Of a stretch of DNA of 64,000 nucleotides, positions 10,481-21,589 are shown piece after piece. The notes beneath the pieces are model-generated. The model was given only the letters and a program-made list of their open reading frames with translations, made no database searches and had not been told where the DNA came from. Source of the DNA: Schistosoma haematobium. Taxonomy: Eukaryota > Platyhelminthes > Trematoda > Strigeidida > Schistosomatidae. The stretch is from positions 67,576,591 through 67,640,590 of the forward strand of contig NC_067195.1 in assembly GCF_000699445.3 (NCBI RefSeq), read 5' to 3'. Every line of letters begins with the position of its first letter. The stretch's first letter is position 1. A program made the position numbers and the translations under genes.

Positions 10481-11592
10481 CTGTATAAATAATTGATCAA
10501 ATAGGGAAATTTATTAAAAATATGTAATAACTTAGTGCAAGGTATTCTAAACTATATCTTTTCTCGATTTAGTACATAAAAAAAGCATAATAGAATCATC
10601 TTAAACTTGACTTGTTTTCATGCGATACTCGGCATCAGAATAGAATTATTTATCTGGTGTTCCGAATTGGTTAATAATACAAGATTTGAAAACTATTAAC
10701 TCAAGTGAATAAAATCCTAATCAATGAGCGAACACAGTTATATTATGTGAACGAGTAATGACTTCCTATAATCCGGAATCATTGACAAAAACACCAAATA
10801 GATTAATTTTAAAGCTGGACCATTAACTGAAAGAAGTGAAATTGTATGCTTATATATAAAATATTAGGCATATGAATAAATATTATTTAAAGCCAATTAA
10901 GACATAAGCGATTGAAAGTCACAGATTTTATACGCCATTCAAAGGTCAGTGAATTTCAGTCTAAATTATCAGACTCAATATTTATCTGATGTATCAAAAC
11001 GTCGGATGAACACATTCCCTAGTAATTCTAAGAGTTATCACTTAAAACTGAACTCGGTTTGGGTTTACATCATTACTCAAAAGTTTATTTCTTCAAAATA
11101 AATGATCAAGAGCAATAGTTAATTATTATCATTGGTTTTGATTTAAATGTATCAACATTAAGGTAATCATTTTCAGATGTCTAAATCTTAAGTTACATTT
11201 ATAAAAAGTGAATCTGCAGAGAATGATCTATGAACAACACTAATCGAGAACAAATGACTTGTTCAATGTACACTAGCTGTGCTCCATGCTCATAATAGCA
11301 TGCAATAAACTGATATAGCTTAGAAATATTTACTCAGCAACTGTTGACTTCGTTATGAGAAAAATAATTAAACCTACAATTCATATATCTTCACTCCCTA
11401 CATTACTCCGATATTATTTTATTGTGTCAAAAAATAAACCAGTATACACAACTAACAGGATCATGTAACAAGTTAAATGGAATCAGTTCAGTTTTACTGA
11501 GAACCAGGTCCCAGCATTATTCTTGCTATTTGAATCTAATCCTATTTGACCAAAATCAGTGAAAAAAACCAGTCCACTTTCTAAAATATTAC

Positions 11593-11769
11593 CTGTGTAT
11601 TCAGAAAAAAATCTACATAATGCCAAGCATTGTCATTTAGTGCAACAGCACCTGAAGGTAAACGAAGAGTTTTTGAATTTGATAGATAAATGAAATGTAC
11701 ACTAATTCGTCCAAATTCAAGAGAAACTTTGATTTGGATTAGTTGTTCATTTAAAAAAAATGTGGAATT
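11593..11769 (-). CDS. Cadherin-like gene, exon 3: middle of laminin-G 1
   Basis: 177 bp, 59 codons, phase 0 at both ends. The acceptor is a long T-run ending in TTTTACAG, and the donor is CAG/GTAATA. The peptide runs NSTFFLNEQLIQIKVSLEF, then a loop, then LNDNAWHYVDFFLNTQ. The last part is the laminin-G 'D-x-x-W-H-x-V/I-D-x-x' signature, whose tryptophan-histidine pair is conserved in the family. Joined to exon 4 the reading is continuous (WHYVDFFLNTQ / VNGEWNLVLLIDRC). Residues about 98-156. Confidence 0.75.
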
Positions 11770-11889
11770 CTGTAAAAAAAAAAGAATTAACAATACATTA
11801 ATCTTCAAAGATTTTATTTATTCCATTCTACCATAAACAGTGCTTCGATATACATACATAATCACAATCTAAACCACTAATTACCCTTG

Positions 11890-12510
11890 GTAATAACACT
11901 AAGAGAAACGCAAGAAGAACTGGATAACCGTTTCGCTCCCGTATGGGACTCTTATACAATGAGTATTCGCGAACCCTCAGTTGGTAGCCAAACTCGAGTC
12001 TCCGGTCTCGTGAGCAGATGCTCAACCTCTAAACCACTGGTCCGACGTCGAACGGTATTAATGTCTAACTTCAAACCCATATGAGCAACCCATGTGTGCA
12101 ACCCATATGAGTTATTTGTGGTGGACATCTGTCTTACAATTGATGTGGTGGAAATCTGCTTCATGATCGAAACTATGAAAACCTAAAACCTCCACAATCT
12201 TGTTATACTAATAACAATCGTGTGCTCACTAGTCACTCCTTCAACTCTAGTGAGCTAAAGCACCTCAGAAAAAACATAGGGGTTTAAAAATATCGTAAAT
12301 TGTTTGAAGTTAGACATCAATACCGTTCGACGTCGGACCAGTGGTTTAGAGGTTGAGCATCTGCTCACGAGACCGGAGACTCGAGTTTGGCTACCAACTG
12401 AGGGTTCGCGAATACTCATGTATAAGAGTCCCATATGAGAACGAAACGGCTATACAGTTTTTTTATTTTCCATGGTGGTCTGAATGAGATCAGTTCGTGA
12501 TTTCAACTAC
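11890..12510. mobile_element. Family A SINE, long inverted pair with leader
   Basis: The minus-strand copy (about 11,900-12,080) and the plus-strand copy (about 12,215-12,510) share near-identical opposed arms (about 11,930-12,076 against 12,300-12,456), covering head, B box and part of the hammerhead. Between them lie short ATGAG/CCCATATGAG repeats and a plus-strand tail end (CCTCCACAATCTTGTTATACT) directly followed by the leader GTGCTCACTAGTCACTCC. Head motifs are GGACCAGTGGTTTAGAGG and the A-box complement. The ribozyme cores are broken. It lies in the 7-kb intron of the cadherin-like gene. Confidence 0.65.
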
Positions 12511-12726
12511 AGACCTAAATGGCTCATTTTCATCTGAATTGCTAAACAAATGAAACCAGTTATCACTAGCCAGTAACAAAGTATTGTCGAAGTTTGCGAA
12601 ATCACCACCTGCAGAGAACTGTAAACTAATTCATACTTCCGTAAATTTAGTCTACACTGAATACACTATATAGTTACCGCAGAATATTCGTATGTATTCC
12701 AAATGCTTGCGAACAGAATGAGAATT

Positions 12727-12900
12727 TTATGAGCAAAGATGGATAGTGGCTAGCAGTGGAATCCAGGATACGCGTGCGTAATCGTGGATGCATACTGCCG
12801 AGGAGTCCTATACTAGGACGAAATGGCCATCAAGTGCTTCCAGGTTTTCAATGGTGGTCTAAAATCAATCGAATAATAATCTCAAACAAAAATTTGTAAT
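12727..12900. mobile_element. Chimeric SINE: SM-alpha (minus) joined to family A (plus)
   Basis: 12,727-12,768 is the minus-strand 3' part of an SM-alpha unit (GATGGATAGTGGCTAGCAGT, then GAATCCAGGATACGCG). At a shared GCG the sequence changes to plus-strand family A from just upstream of its hammerhead (GATGCATACTGCCGAGGAGT, then GGACGAAATGG) to its tail. The family A core has U4 changed to C. The opposed orientation is the same as in same-family inverted pairs. No clear flanking duplication is visible. Confidence 0.6.
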
Positions 12901-12904
12901 TATT

Positions 12905-13320
12905 AAGGAATTGTAGTGTCAGTTGTTATGCAATCGCACATAGGTTGTTGTAGCCTCTGAACAGATCAGTTTATTCACTATTCTTAGTCACATTTTGACC
13001 TTTCCAATTATTCGCTTATCAACCTTGTGTACACTTCTTATCCTACTTATCACATCTCTCTAGCTTATTTTTGTGTGATGATAAATATTGATTAACGCTT
13101 GATTAAATCGAGTTGGTTCACACGCCTTCTCCATTGCGCGTCAATTTGCTTCGCTCTCTTCTCTTCGCTTCTCCGATATTCTGTCGGGATCACAGATTGT
13201 ATGAAATATATTTATTTGAAATGTACTCTAGTATTCGACATATTTAATTCCGTCACTCAATAACCCGAATTAAGTCAATAATCATATACGAGGATTGATG
13301 ATACGTATATTTCTACATCA
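12905..13320 (+). repeat. LTR-like repeat, copy 1
   Basis: Shares, in the same orientation as 21,590-22,050, blocks such as CATTTTGACCTTTCCAATTA (with TTCGCTTATCAACCT next), TAAATATTGATTAACGCTTG, GGTTCACACGCCTTCTCCAT and TTTAATTCCGTCACTCA. The length of about 400 bp, the absence of coding sequence and the two dispersed copies suggest solo LTRs, but the ends of this copy are unclear and I see no target duplication. It lies in the cadherin-like intron. Confidence 0.4.
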
Positions 13321-14087
13321 TATATACGATCAAATTGAAGCCAGATATACAAGACCACTAAAGAATACATTCAAAATATATTATTTTTTATAAATTGAGA
13401 TATTTGTTAAGTTTGAATACATAACTTTCAATTTTTTATGATGAACTATTTGTATTAGGAAATCCTTATTAGTGAATACCATTTCACACAAGTAACAACT
13501 CTATAAATATTCAATTTGACTTTTCCATTGAAATAAGTATAGATATCTATAGACGAATAATGGCTGGATGAACAATGAGAAATTAATCAGCATGTATAGA
13601 CTGATAAACTTTGTTGCAACACAAAATCAGAAAAATATTAAAACTCACTGCATAAATATCCATTGTCTAACTACTTAACTAACTATTCGCGTTAATAGCT
13701 CATACGCATTACTTTTAACAGATTTTAGAAACAAACCATTAAGTTGAGTTCATTCTAATCTTATTTTAAATTTGTTACAAGTCATCTTAATATTCCTTCA
13801 ATGATAGATACCATAAACCTGAAGAATAGCTTTGACCAGATAAAAGGTTTTTCAATTTACTATCAAATGTTTCAGCCACTTATTTTGTTGGACTTTTCTA
13901 ATAAACAATAGTATTCGGTGTTGAAAAAAAGAGTAAAATGTAATCAAAATAGTGACATATTTAACCTTCAATTTTCATAGAACTGTTATAGAAGATATCG
14001 TTTATCAGGGAAAAATAATCTTATATTGGTAATGTGGAACCATAAACGATTTAAATTCATCTTAACAGACTTATAAAATACGGATCA
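13321..14087. other. Intronic AT-rich DNA
   Basis: Inside the exon 2 to exon 3 intron of the cadherin-like gene. No repeat family or exon recognised. Confidence 0.4.
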
Positions 14088-14445
14088 CACATTTTGATGG
14101 AGTCTTGTTCTCCGAGCTGGATAGTTTGGTCGTGGAGCTTTCATCGTTCATCTAAACGACATCATCAGCATAAACTTCAAGTAGAATTGAAGTGTTCGAA
14201 TTTCTCCACATATGGCTCATAGCTTGTCCAGTAGACCTGGATGTTGATTGGTTACTGTTGACCTTAAACGTGTCATCGAGGTCTACAGAATAAGCGGTGA
14301 ACTATATGTGGAGAAATTCAACGACTTCACTTCTACCTGAAGTTTGTACCGATGATGTCACTCAGAAGAACGATGAAAGCTCCACAACCAAACCATCCAG
14401 CTCAATGAACAAAACTCCATCAAAATCATCCACCTGAACTACAAA
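14088..14445. repeat. Imperfect foldback repeat
   Basis: The left arm (about 14,090-14,215) and right arm (about 14,300-14,445) are inverted copies. TTTTGATGGAGT, GGAGCTTTCATCGTTC and AACTTCAAGTAGAA on the left reappear as complements on the right (GAACGATGAAAGCTCC, TTCTACCTGAAGTT, ACTCCATCAAAA). The loop is about 85 bp. A shorter relative, with both arms in little space, is at 39,808-39,895. No coding sequence; the parent element is unknown to me. Confidence 0.6.
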
Positions 14446-15002
14446 CCTTTTCCACCATATCAACGGATTACGTATTTTACTTTTTTCCTCCAGGTCTACT
14501 TTACTGTATAAAAACTTGGATACATTTTCTTCTTTAGAAACACTAGAACGTATCATCTAATTACATAAACAATCAAACTTAAACTTTCTTTTATTGTAAA
14601 ACATTTTGTCATCTGTCAAAGTTAAAGGAGACAAAAATACAATATCAATATCGTATCACTATCAGTTACATGAATAATCAAGAAAATAACATACACACTA
14701 ATAAATAATAACAATTTAGAGATATCTCTGCAATAGATAATACCATATAATAGATATTTATTAATTTAATTCAATTACTAATTATTATCCCTATCTATTC
14801 TATTTGTTTTGATGAAACATTATGACATATTGTAAAGTATGGCAAAATCAAATACAATAAACAATTTAACACTGTCACTGAAAGAATATTTACTTGGATT
14901 CTGGAAAATTATCATTTAATTTTACAATAAAATATATATAAAAGGTTAAATTATAAAATATTCTGAATATTTATGAATTTATAGGAAACAAATTACATTT
15001 TA

Positions 15003-15560
15003 ATCAGAAAGGGGGCTTTCTGTGGATATTATAGTCGTTTAACAATTAAATTCATGAGTCAATTAAAGCAAGACCACCATGGAAAACCTAGAAGCACTAA
15101 ACGGTCGTTTCGTCCTAGTGTGAGACTCCTCAACAGTGCGCATCCACGATCCCACTCACGAGATTCAAACTAAGGACCTATTTGTTTCACTCGCAGGACA
15201 TCATATGCTCACTAGTGACTGGCTTTAAAAGGAATTTATTACAGTTTTGGTGAGAAGACATGCCCAGTGGAGTTCAACTGGGTCTGTTATTAGAAAGTAA
15301 CTCACTGAAGACAATGGTGGACAGTGGTGTAATTTTGTGAATTGGTCGAAGTTAAACATTAACACAGATTGATGCCGGTTCAGTGGTCTTGTGGTCAAGC
15401 GCTCGTACACGAGACTGACAAGTCCTGGTTTTGAATCCCTCGAGGCGAGGTCGTGAACACTCACTGCTAAGGAGTACCAAGCTAGGACGAAACTGTCGTA
15501 CAGTGTTTCCACTTTTCCTATGGTGGTCTATCTTTGATTGACTCATGAATCCAATTAATA
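15003..15560. mobile_element. Family A SINE, inverted pair, long form
   Basis: The minus copy (about 15,003-15,195, tail at the left end with CAGAAAGGGGG) is followed by a plus copy that starts in the leader (CATATGCTCACTAGTGACTG at 15,202). It passes through the head (TTCAGTGGTCTTGTGG, B box TTTTGAATCC) and a broken hammerhead (CTAAGGA) to the tail. The minus core is TTGAGGA, also broken. It lies in an intron. Confidence 0.65.
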
Positions 15561-16684
15561 AATACATTATAAAGTACTAGTTAAGATTTAAAAATGTAAT
15601 AATGATCATGCATATCAATAACGAAATTACGTAGGCTGACCATCGTCGAATATCATCAGTAGTATGCTGTCCGAATTCCTATTCGGTTGACTTTTAACTA
15701 AAACGTAGTGAAATGTATACGAATAATTTTTGATGTGAAATTAAAAAGTTAGTATATGAAACATGTCCCAGTTACTATTATGACAGTAATGAAAAGGCTT
15801 TTATTAACTAAAATCTCTACGAGAAAACACCTCAGTTATACAGAATTGCATTTATTCCCAGTTATATTAAGCTACAATAAATAATTTGCTCGAAAATACA
15901 ATCTTGAAAGCAGTTCAAATATAGTTTCTATAAAAATATCTTCTATATACTCGAGGTTTAATTTCTGTCTAACTATCCTTACAAATTTTGACGAATATTC
16001 GTAGCTATATGATCTACAATATGAACAACTTGGATGAATCAACTCAACAGTGCATTTTTGTTTTCATTCAATAAGTCTTTGTAATGAAAAATATTCTTTG
16101 AATATGATAGATAATAAGTCATAATTACTTCATAAGCATATGGTAACTTATAATGTTAATATACTCAAAGCGAACACATAAGAAGTTATCTACCATTGAA
16201 CAATATTTATCTTACTATGATTATGCGCGAATTCAAATAGTAAATATGCCTAATTGGTCTATTGAAAATTAATTATGCCTTTAACCTATTCCATTTATAA
16301 ATTTAAGACAGCTAATTGTTCTAATTAAGCATCAAATAGAATTATATTTTCGTTGTTTTAAAACTGATATATCATATAAGGCAAAATATTTGCAAAACAA
16401 TGACACCGATGACATATTTAAAAGCTATGACTATACTTGTTATTTTCTTATATCTTTGTTTGACTTAGATCATATACTTATCGACATATGAAGTAAATTA
16501 CTTCCAGTAACAAAAACATTCTGTACATTATTATATAATGTAAACCAGTTGAAAACCACAAAATCTATTTTGCTTTTCAAAAGACTAACTAATCATGTTA
16601 TTTCATATGTACACCTTAAGTTATATTACGAATTCGGTAATTAGAAGTAAATCAAAAGAACACCATCGATAAGTATACAAATCA
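15561..16684. other. Intronic AT-rich DNA
   Basis: No exon or repeat family recognised in the large intron between exons 2 and 3. Confidence 0.4.
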
Positions 16685-17250
16685 AAGTCAGTCTGTCTTG
16701 AGTGCTGTTAAAGGTATGAGGGCAGTTATCACTTCCCGGTTATCCACACCGTGGAAGGGTTCTTCTGGAGGTACCTGAGGAGGAAATCAAGTTAGAGATG
16801 GTCTTACAGACCCGAGAGTGTGACCTCAGTGCTCAAGGGACAACTGCTTGAGGTCGGTTACACATGACCTTTTTGTTAGTAATTTTCGTGTTAGCTCCTT
16901 CAATGTTAAGATCCTACCGCCGGGGACGGATATTCGTTAGGTAATGCGAAGTGTGCATCATTAAGGTCGACTTTCTCTAACCCTACCCCTCCTTGTGAGA
17001 AGGCAGCATCACTGTCATGCTGGTTGTCTGAAGGAAACACATTACTGTCGTCACACTTCTGTATAGCCAACAGTACGACTTCGCCTTCGGACCTTGGGTT
17101 TGCTGCTTTTAGTCTTACTGTTCTTCAACCGACCTGTCTAGCACGGTAGGAACGATTGTTCCAGCCAGTATAACCCAATTGGTTCATTACAATAGGCAAG
17201 CCCAACCACCACGTCAAGGTAGAAGCAAAGATTGGGACAAATCAAAGTAA
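16685..17250 (+). mobile_element. SR2-like RTE element, 5'-region fragment
   Basis: More GC-rich than its surroundings. Blocks GAGTGCTGTTAAAGGTATGA, TATCCACACCGTGGAAGGGT and GACCTTTTTGTTAGTAATTT recur in minus orientation at about 20,880-21,075, where they precede an RT C-terminal frame; a 65-bp piece recurs at 37,728-37,800. I read it as the untranslated 5' part of an SR2-like element without its coding region. Beyond about 16,930 (GTTAGGTAATGCGAAGTGTG onward) only this copy is present in the window. Confidence 0.5.
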
Positions 17251-17547
17251 ATTCATCATATAAAACAACAGGGTTTTTTTAACCTAAATGACACACTTTA
17301 CATTTAACTTTATCAGAAATATGGTCATTTATAATGTTTGAAAAGAAATATATGTTTTCGAAACAGTTTACATGAAAAGTATCTATGGTTGATTTTTTTT
17401 AGTGATAAACCTTAATCTCCAGTTATTCGTAAAGTATTATCTTTTGTTATAACTATTAACCTATAATGATTGTTAGGTATTATTTAAAAATAATTCCATA
17501 AAACTACTAGATATATTTTTACTTTATGTAGATAATCACAAATAAAG

Positions 17548-17949
17548 CTGAATCATTATTAGATGGTGGTTGGATGTAGTCGACAGGAAACCCTGGACCC
17601 GGGTTTCGTGCTACTTGGCACTCGTCAGCAAGATGTACCTGTAATCTTGAGGAAACTGGTGCTCCCTGGAGGATTCGATCTTGTGTCACCCAGCTTCACA
17701 CTCAGAGACGTTACCACTGAGCTATCGCGGCTCGGATAGCTAGTAGCACGAAACCCGGGTCCAGGGTTTCCTGTTGACTACCTCCAACCACCATCTAATC
17801 TCAATATATAGTGCACTCAGTGTCGAGTCACCTAGACTGGTGGCTACATTGCAACATGATCGTTAGCTTTCGATCTGCACTAACAAGGACTTGACACGCA
17901 TGACATTGATCGCCATCCAGTGATCAATCAATTGTGACTGAATCATTAT
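17548..17949. mobile_element. Family C SINE inverted dimer with 12-bp TSD
   Basis: CTGAATCATTAT flanks the insertion at 17,548-17,559 and 17,938-17,949. The minus-strand unit (17,560 to about 17,735) has, on its own strand, an A box (TAGCTCAGTGGTAA), a B box (GATCGAATCC) and a hammerhead (17,583-17,642). From about 17,738 the plus-strand copy starts inside the hammerhead (TAGCACGAAACCCGGG) and runs through a long tail containing GTGCACTCAGTGTCGAGTCA. It lies in an intron of the cadherin-like gene. The head differs from both other SINE families. Confidence 0.8.
17583..17642 (-). ncRNA. Hammerhead ribozyme, family C
   Basis: On the minus strand: CTGACGA core, stem II GTGC-CAAGTA-GCAC, GAAA, then the self-complementary ACCCGGGT as stem III, with predicted cleavage after GGTC. 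The outer stem I pairs ACAGG with CCTGT, with internal loops between, as in natural schistosome hammerheads. All invariant core positions that I can check are present. Confidence 0.75.
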
Positions 17950-18119
17950 CATCCATGAAGTAATGAAGGAAGACCGAGTTACTATTTATTTTTAACTGTA
18001 ATTACCTACTAGAAGTTTTATATATCTAAGTTAAAATGCTTAGTTTATTGAATGTTGAAGTTCATATATCTAGATAACATATTCAGTTGTTATCCAGTAA
18101 AACCGAAACTGACAAATAT

Positions 18120-18545
18120 CGTTTTATTTGTTTATTTATTTATTTATTTATTTATTCATTTAAACACATAAACATTGGTAGTAAGGAGCACCGAATACAT
18201 ATGCGCCGCACAAGTCAATTGATTTGTATGTGGGCTGTGATGATGTCCTGGTGCCCATACCGAAGCAGGTGGTCTTCTTATGTGGCCATAATAGGAGTCT
18301 TCGACCTAAGAGTCCGATCTACAAGGCAGTGGAGCAACGTCAGGAGATGCAGTCCCATGGTAGCCAGTGACCAATAATTAGTTCCTACGCCATTTGTTCC
18401 CTCAAGATCCTGGAGCCGATGTGCACCATTGGTTTGGAATCAGGGTTTTCCAACTCCCCTAGGTTGACTATTCGTATCCACCAACCCGGTTAAAACGCTG
18501 GACATTCGCTTTTCGTACCAGGGTATTTGGTGGCATCGTACACTC
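18120..18545 (-). mobile_element. Non-LTR element 3' end with (AAAT)n tail
   Basis: On the minus strand a GC-richer block (18,545 to about 18,180, with GGTGCACATCGGCTCCAGGA and GTGCGGCGCATATGTATTCG) ends in a run of about nine AAAT units at 18,125-18,165. A unique block ending in a simple-repeat tail is typical of a non-LTR retrotransposon 3' end. No coding frame is recognisable, and I cannot name the family from the sequence. Confidence 0.45.
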
Positions 18546-18764
18546 AATGAAACAGTTAACATAACCATTCGGAACTGAACATCATGAATTAAAATGTAAG
18601 CATTTTCATTAATTTAATTTCAGCCCATTATTATCAGCTTGTTTTCAAAAAAGCTTAGCTTTTTTTAATTTTTTAACAGAGATCATAAAAAATAAACAGT
18701 TAGGATAACTAAACAACGAAACTATTTTTAAGACAATATAAATGATCAATACATAGTAGCTTAC

Positions 18765-18957
18765 CATATTTCTAAGTGTAAACAGTGTACCATTTCCACT
18801 GTTGTCTGAAGTGATAAATTGAAAACCAATATGTACAGTTTGTTGAATTGTTGTATTAATATAAAAACTAGTGAAAGGCATTTCTATTGGAGTATTGGCA
18901 ACATTAATCGACAAAAGTTTACATTGTCGATTCATATAAGAATCTATACATGAACAA
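18765..18957 (-). CDS. Cadherin-like gene, exon 2: end of EGF-like module and start of laminin-G 1
   Basis: The acceptor is TTTTTTAATCAG and the donor GTAAGC. The exon gives the third base of a split serine codon and then 64 codons, ending in phase 0. It opens with CSCIDSYMNRQC, the CxC...C end of an EGF-like module begun in exon 1. It continues into the first strands of the laminin-G domain: MPFTSFYINTTIQQTVHIGF, then QFITSDNSGNGTLFTLR, the 'F-x-F-x-T-x-x-x-x-G-x-L' pattern. Exons 3-5 complete this domain. Residues about 33-97. The 7-kb intron downstream holds several SINE and retrotransposon insertions. Confidence 0.75.
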
Positions 18958-19377
18958 CTGATTAAAAAACAAAAATAGATTGATATGGTTAAAAAAGGTA
19001 AAATGTAATGCTAACTATAGAATAAAGTTAATTATTGACAAATTTTACACATAAATAAGGGTATTAGATGATTTTCTCTAAGGATTAATTGCTTCATACT
19101 GAAAAAGTCAAGTTTTCATAGTAAGTCATGCCTGTCATAAAGATTGGAAGCCCTAACTTTAAGTTGATATTCAAGTTTGATATCATGAATATAATGTAAA
19201 TTACCATGAGCGAACCTAATAAACCATCTTTTCAACAGTGTAAAAGTCTTACTTTAACTTTCCTAATCAACTTTATCCCTCTGATCTTCTGTCTAATTCA
19301 GATGAACATTTAACAAAGTTCTTTATATTTTGATGTAAAAATATAAATTGTATACATGCCCTTTTTTCAATTTTAAG

Positions 19378-19776
19378 CCATATATATTATCAGTATAGGG
19401 GTTGTGGAGATTATTAAGTTTTTGATTGAGATCATGGACCGATTGATGTTAGACCACCACTAGAAACCTGGAAGCACTGGACGGCCGTTTCGTCATCTTA
19501 TAGGACTCCTCAGTATCGCACTTCCACGGTCCCTCTGGCGGGGATGGAACCCAGGTTAGACCTTAAGACTATTGGATGCCAGCTCAGAGGTCCAGTAGGT
19601 TAAGAGTTCACGCTCGAGACGGAAGGCCCTGGGTTCGAATCCCGCGAGCGGGATCGTGATTGCGCACTGCTGAGGAGTCCTACAATAAAACGAAACTGCC
19701 ATCCAGTGCCTTCAGGTTTTCAATGGTGGTCTAACACCAATCGGTTAATGATCTCAATCAAAAACCATATATATTA
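19378..19776. mobile_element. Family A SINE inverted dimer with 12-bp TSD
   Basis: CCATATATATTA occurs at 19,378-19,389 and 19,765-19,776. Inside, a minus-strand copy (19,390 to about 19,550, with hammerhead and B-box parts) is followed by a plus-strand copy with a full tRNA-like head (about 19,580-19,650, CTGGGTTCGAATCC) and a hammerhead at about 19,665-19,710. The plus core keeps CTGAGGA and GAAA, but stem II (GTCC/AAAC) no longer pairs well. It lies in an intron of the cadherin-like gene. Confidence 0.8.
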
Positions 19777-20097
19777 CTTGTTTGGAAGAATACTCATGTG
19801 AAATGAAACCTGAAATTAAGTAAATTCACTACATTTCAATGTGAATAAATAATCCATTCAAATTAAGTAATTGGTTTTAATCTCTTCACGTTAAAAATAA
19901 CCAGAAATGATGGATGTGATTGAAAAATAAAAAAAGTATACTAATTTGTTCATGATATTTCAAGATTTCGTTATAACTAAATTAATATCCCCCATTTACA
20001 GCATCATACTTCTTCAACGTGTTTAAAAAAACTGTCATAAAGGACACTTTTTATGCAATCCAGTTATGCTATTAGATAAATCTAAATGAAGTAGTTA

Positions 20098-21080
20098 AAT
20101 CAGTCAGCTACGACGTATGACCAGGCACATATATGCATCGGTCCAAGTTACCATACCTCATTAGCACAACAAGATGAACACCGAATTCATAAAAGTAATT
20201 AATTAAGTGGTGGTAACATATAAAAAAAATATTGCATATAAGAACATAGTACAGGAAGAAAGAATTAGTTCGTAGAAAAAAGAACATAAAGCGAACTTAG
20301 TCTCATAGTTTAAGGGAAGACAAAGAGTGTATACACGTACGCTACTGTCATCGATTCTGAGCCATGTCACCAAGAGTCTCCAACCACTGGTTACGATAGT
20401 CACGTGGATCCCAACCAAGTAGTCTGCATCTACTAACATGCCTCAGACTTGAAGTTAGTGTCTTCAAGCACTGATGTCACGTTTTGGTTTGGCCGCCCCT
20501 AACTTTCTTCCAACCATCCCCAACACTATTCATCATTGCGCGTTGTGGTAATAGGTGGTCAGGTATGAGTAACACGTGGTCCAACTATCTCAGTCAATCT
20601 ACATTTACAACCTCATCAACTGATTCACCATTATTACCTAATACTCTTCATCTAACCTCACTATTACTTACCCGGTGATCCCAGAAGGTGCGAGAGACAT
20701 TTCTAAGACATCTGTGGTAAAATACTAGCAACTTACGAGAATCTTCTACTCTTAGTGGCCACGTTTCGCAGCCGTAAAATAGAACATAACGAAATGACGC
20801 ACAGTATACTCGTCCTTTAGTTGAGAGACAGATATCTCGCCTTCGCCATAGGTGACGTCTGAACAAGTACGGAGCTAATACGGAAATTACTAACGAAAAG
20901 GTCGTGTGCGACCAACCTCAAACAGTTATCCTTTGGGCACTGCGGTCACGCTCTCAGGTCACTAAGACCACCTCTAACCCAATTTCCTTGTAAGGTACCT
21001 CCAAAAGGACCCTTCCACGGTGTGGATAATCGGGAAGTAATAACTGCCCTCGTACCTCGAACAGCACTCAAGATCATTAA
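20098..21080 (-). mobile_element. SR2-like RTE element, internally deleted copy
   Basis: On the minus strand the 5' region (21,075 to about 20,880, matching 16,685-16,930) runs straight into the C-terminal end of a reverse-transcriptase ORF (20,866-20,648; GRVYCASFRYVLFYGCETWP, then PLRVEDSRKLLVFYHRCLRN). More C-terminal sequence with stops follows (GWDPRDYRNQWLETLGDMAQ near 20,420-20,350), then a 3' UTR and a GACTGATT-type end. The endonuclease and all RT core motifs are missing, so it cannot move on its own. It lies in the intron between exons 1 and 2 of the cadherin-like gene. Confidence 0.65.
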
Positions 21081-21589
21081 ATAGGTAGAATAGTTTTCGA
21101 ACAAGTACATATTAATCGATTGATATGATAATACCGTTAAACTGAAGGGATTTCGAAAAAAAACTTTCATTTATCTAAATGACTTCTTATTGAATAACTA
21201 GATTTTCTAATAAAATTTTGATGCATATTTATTTAAAATCAAAGATATTTACTTCTATATTATACTAGGCTTTATAAAATTAATGTGAACTTGAATAAGT
21301 TGTACTGTTTCTATCTGTTTCTTCAAAGCTACATTTCTGTATGATATAGCTTATGATAATTCGATGACTTAGAATATATAAAATATTTTCTTACATTCTT
21401 ATCTAAATAATTAAACATTCAGTCAAGAAAATTATTTATCAAACCGCTTACCTAATTCTCTAGTAATAGCAATACGTCATCAATGTTATCTTCTACATAA
21501 AGAAAGCTGCAGTCACCTGTGTATGATTCGGTAATAGCTATTATCATTAGATGATGATAGCATTTTTTATGTGTTAGATAATGTTAGAT

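Noticed and set aside
11828..12164. Overlapping open frames on both strands
   Set aside because: SINE inverted pair; the frames mirror each other because the DNA is palindromic.
14362..14556. Minus open frame of 64 codons
   Set aside because: Runs through the right arm of the foldback repeat; no known domain.
18087..18377. Plus open frame of 96 codons
   Set aside because: Reads the wrong strand of a non-LTR 3' end and its ATTT-repeat tail.
20203..20439. Minus open frame of 78 codons
   Set aside because: Out of frame with the SR2-like RT C-terminal sequence that lies in the same DNA.
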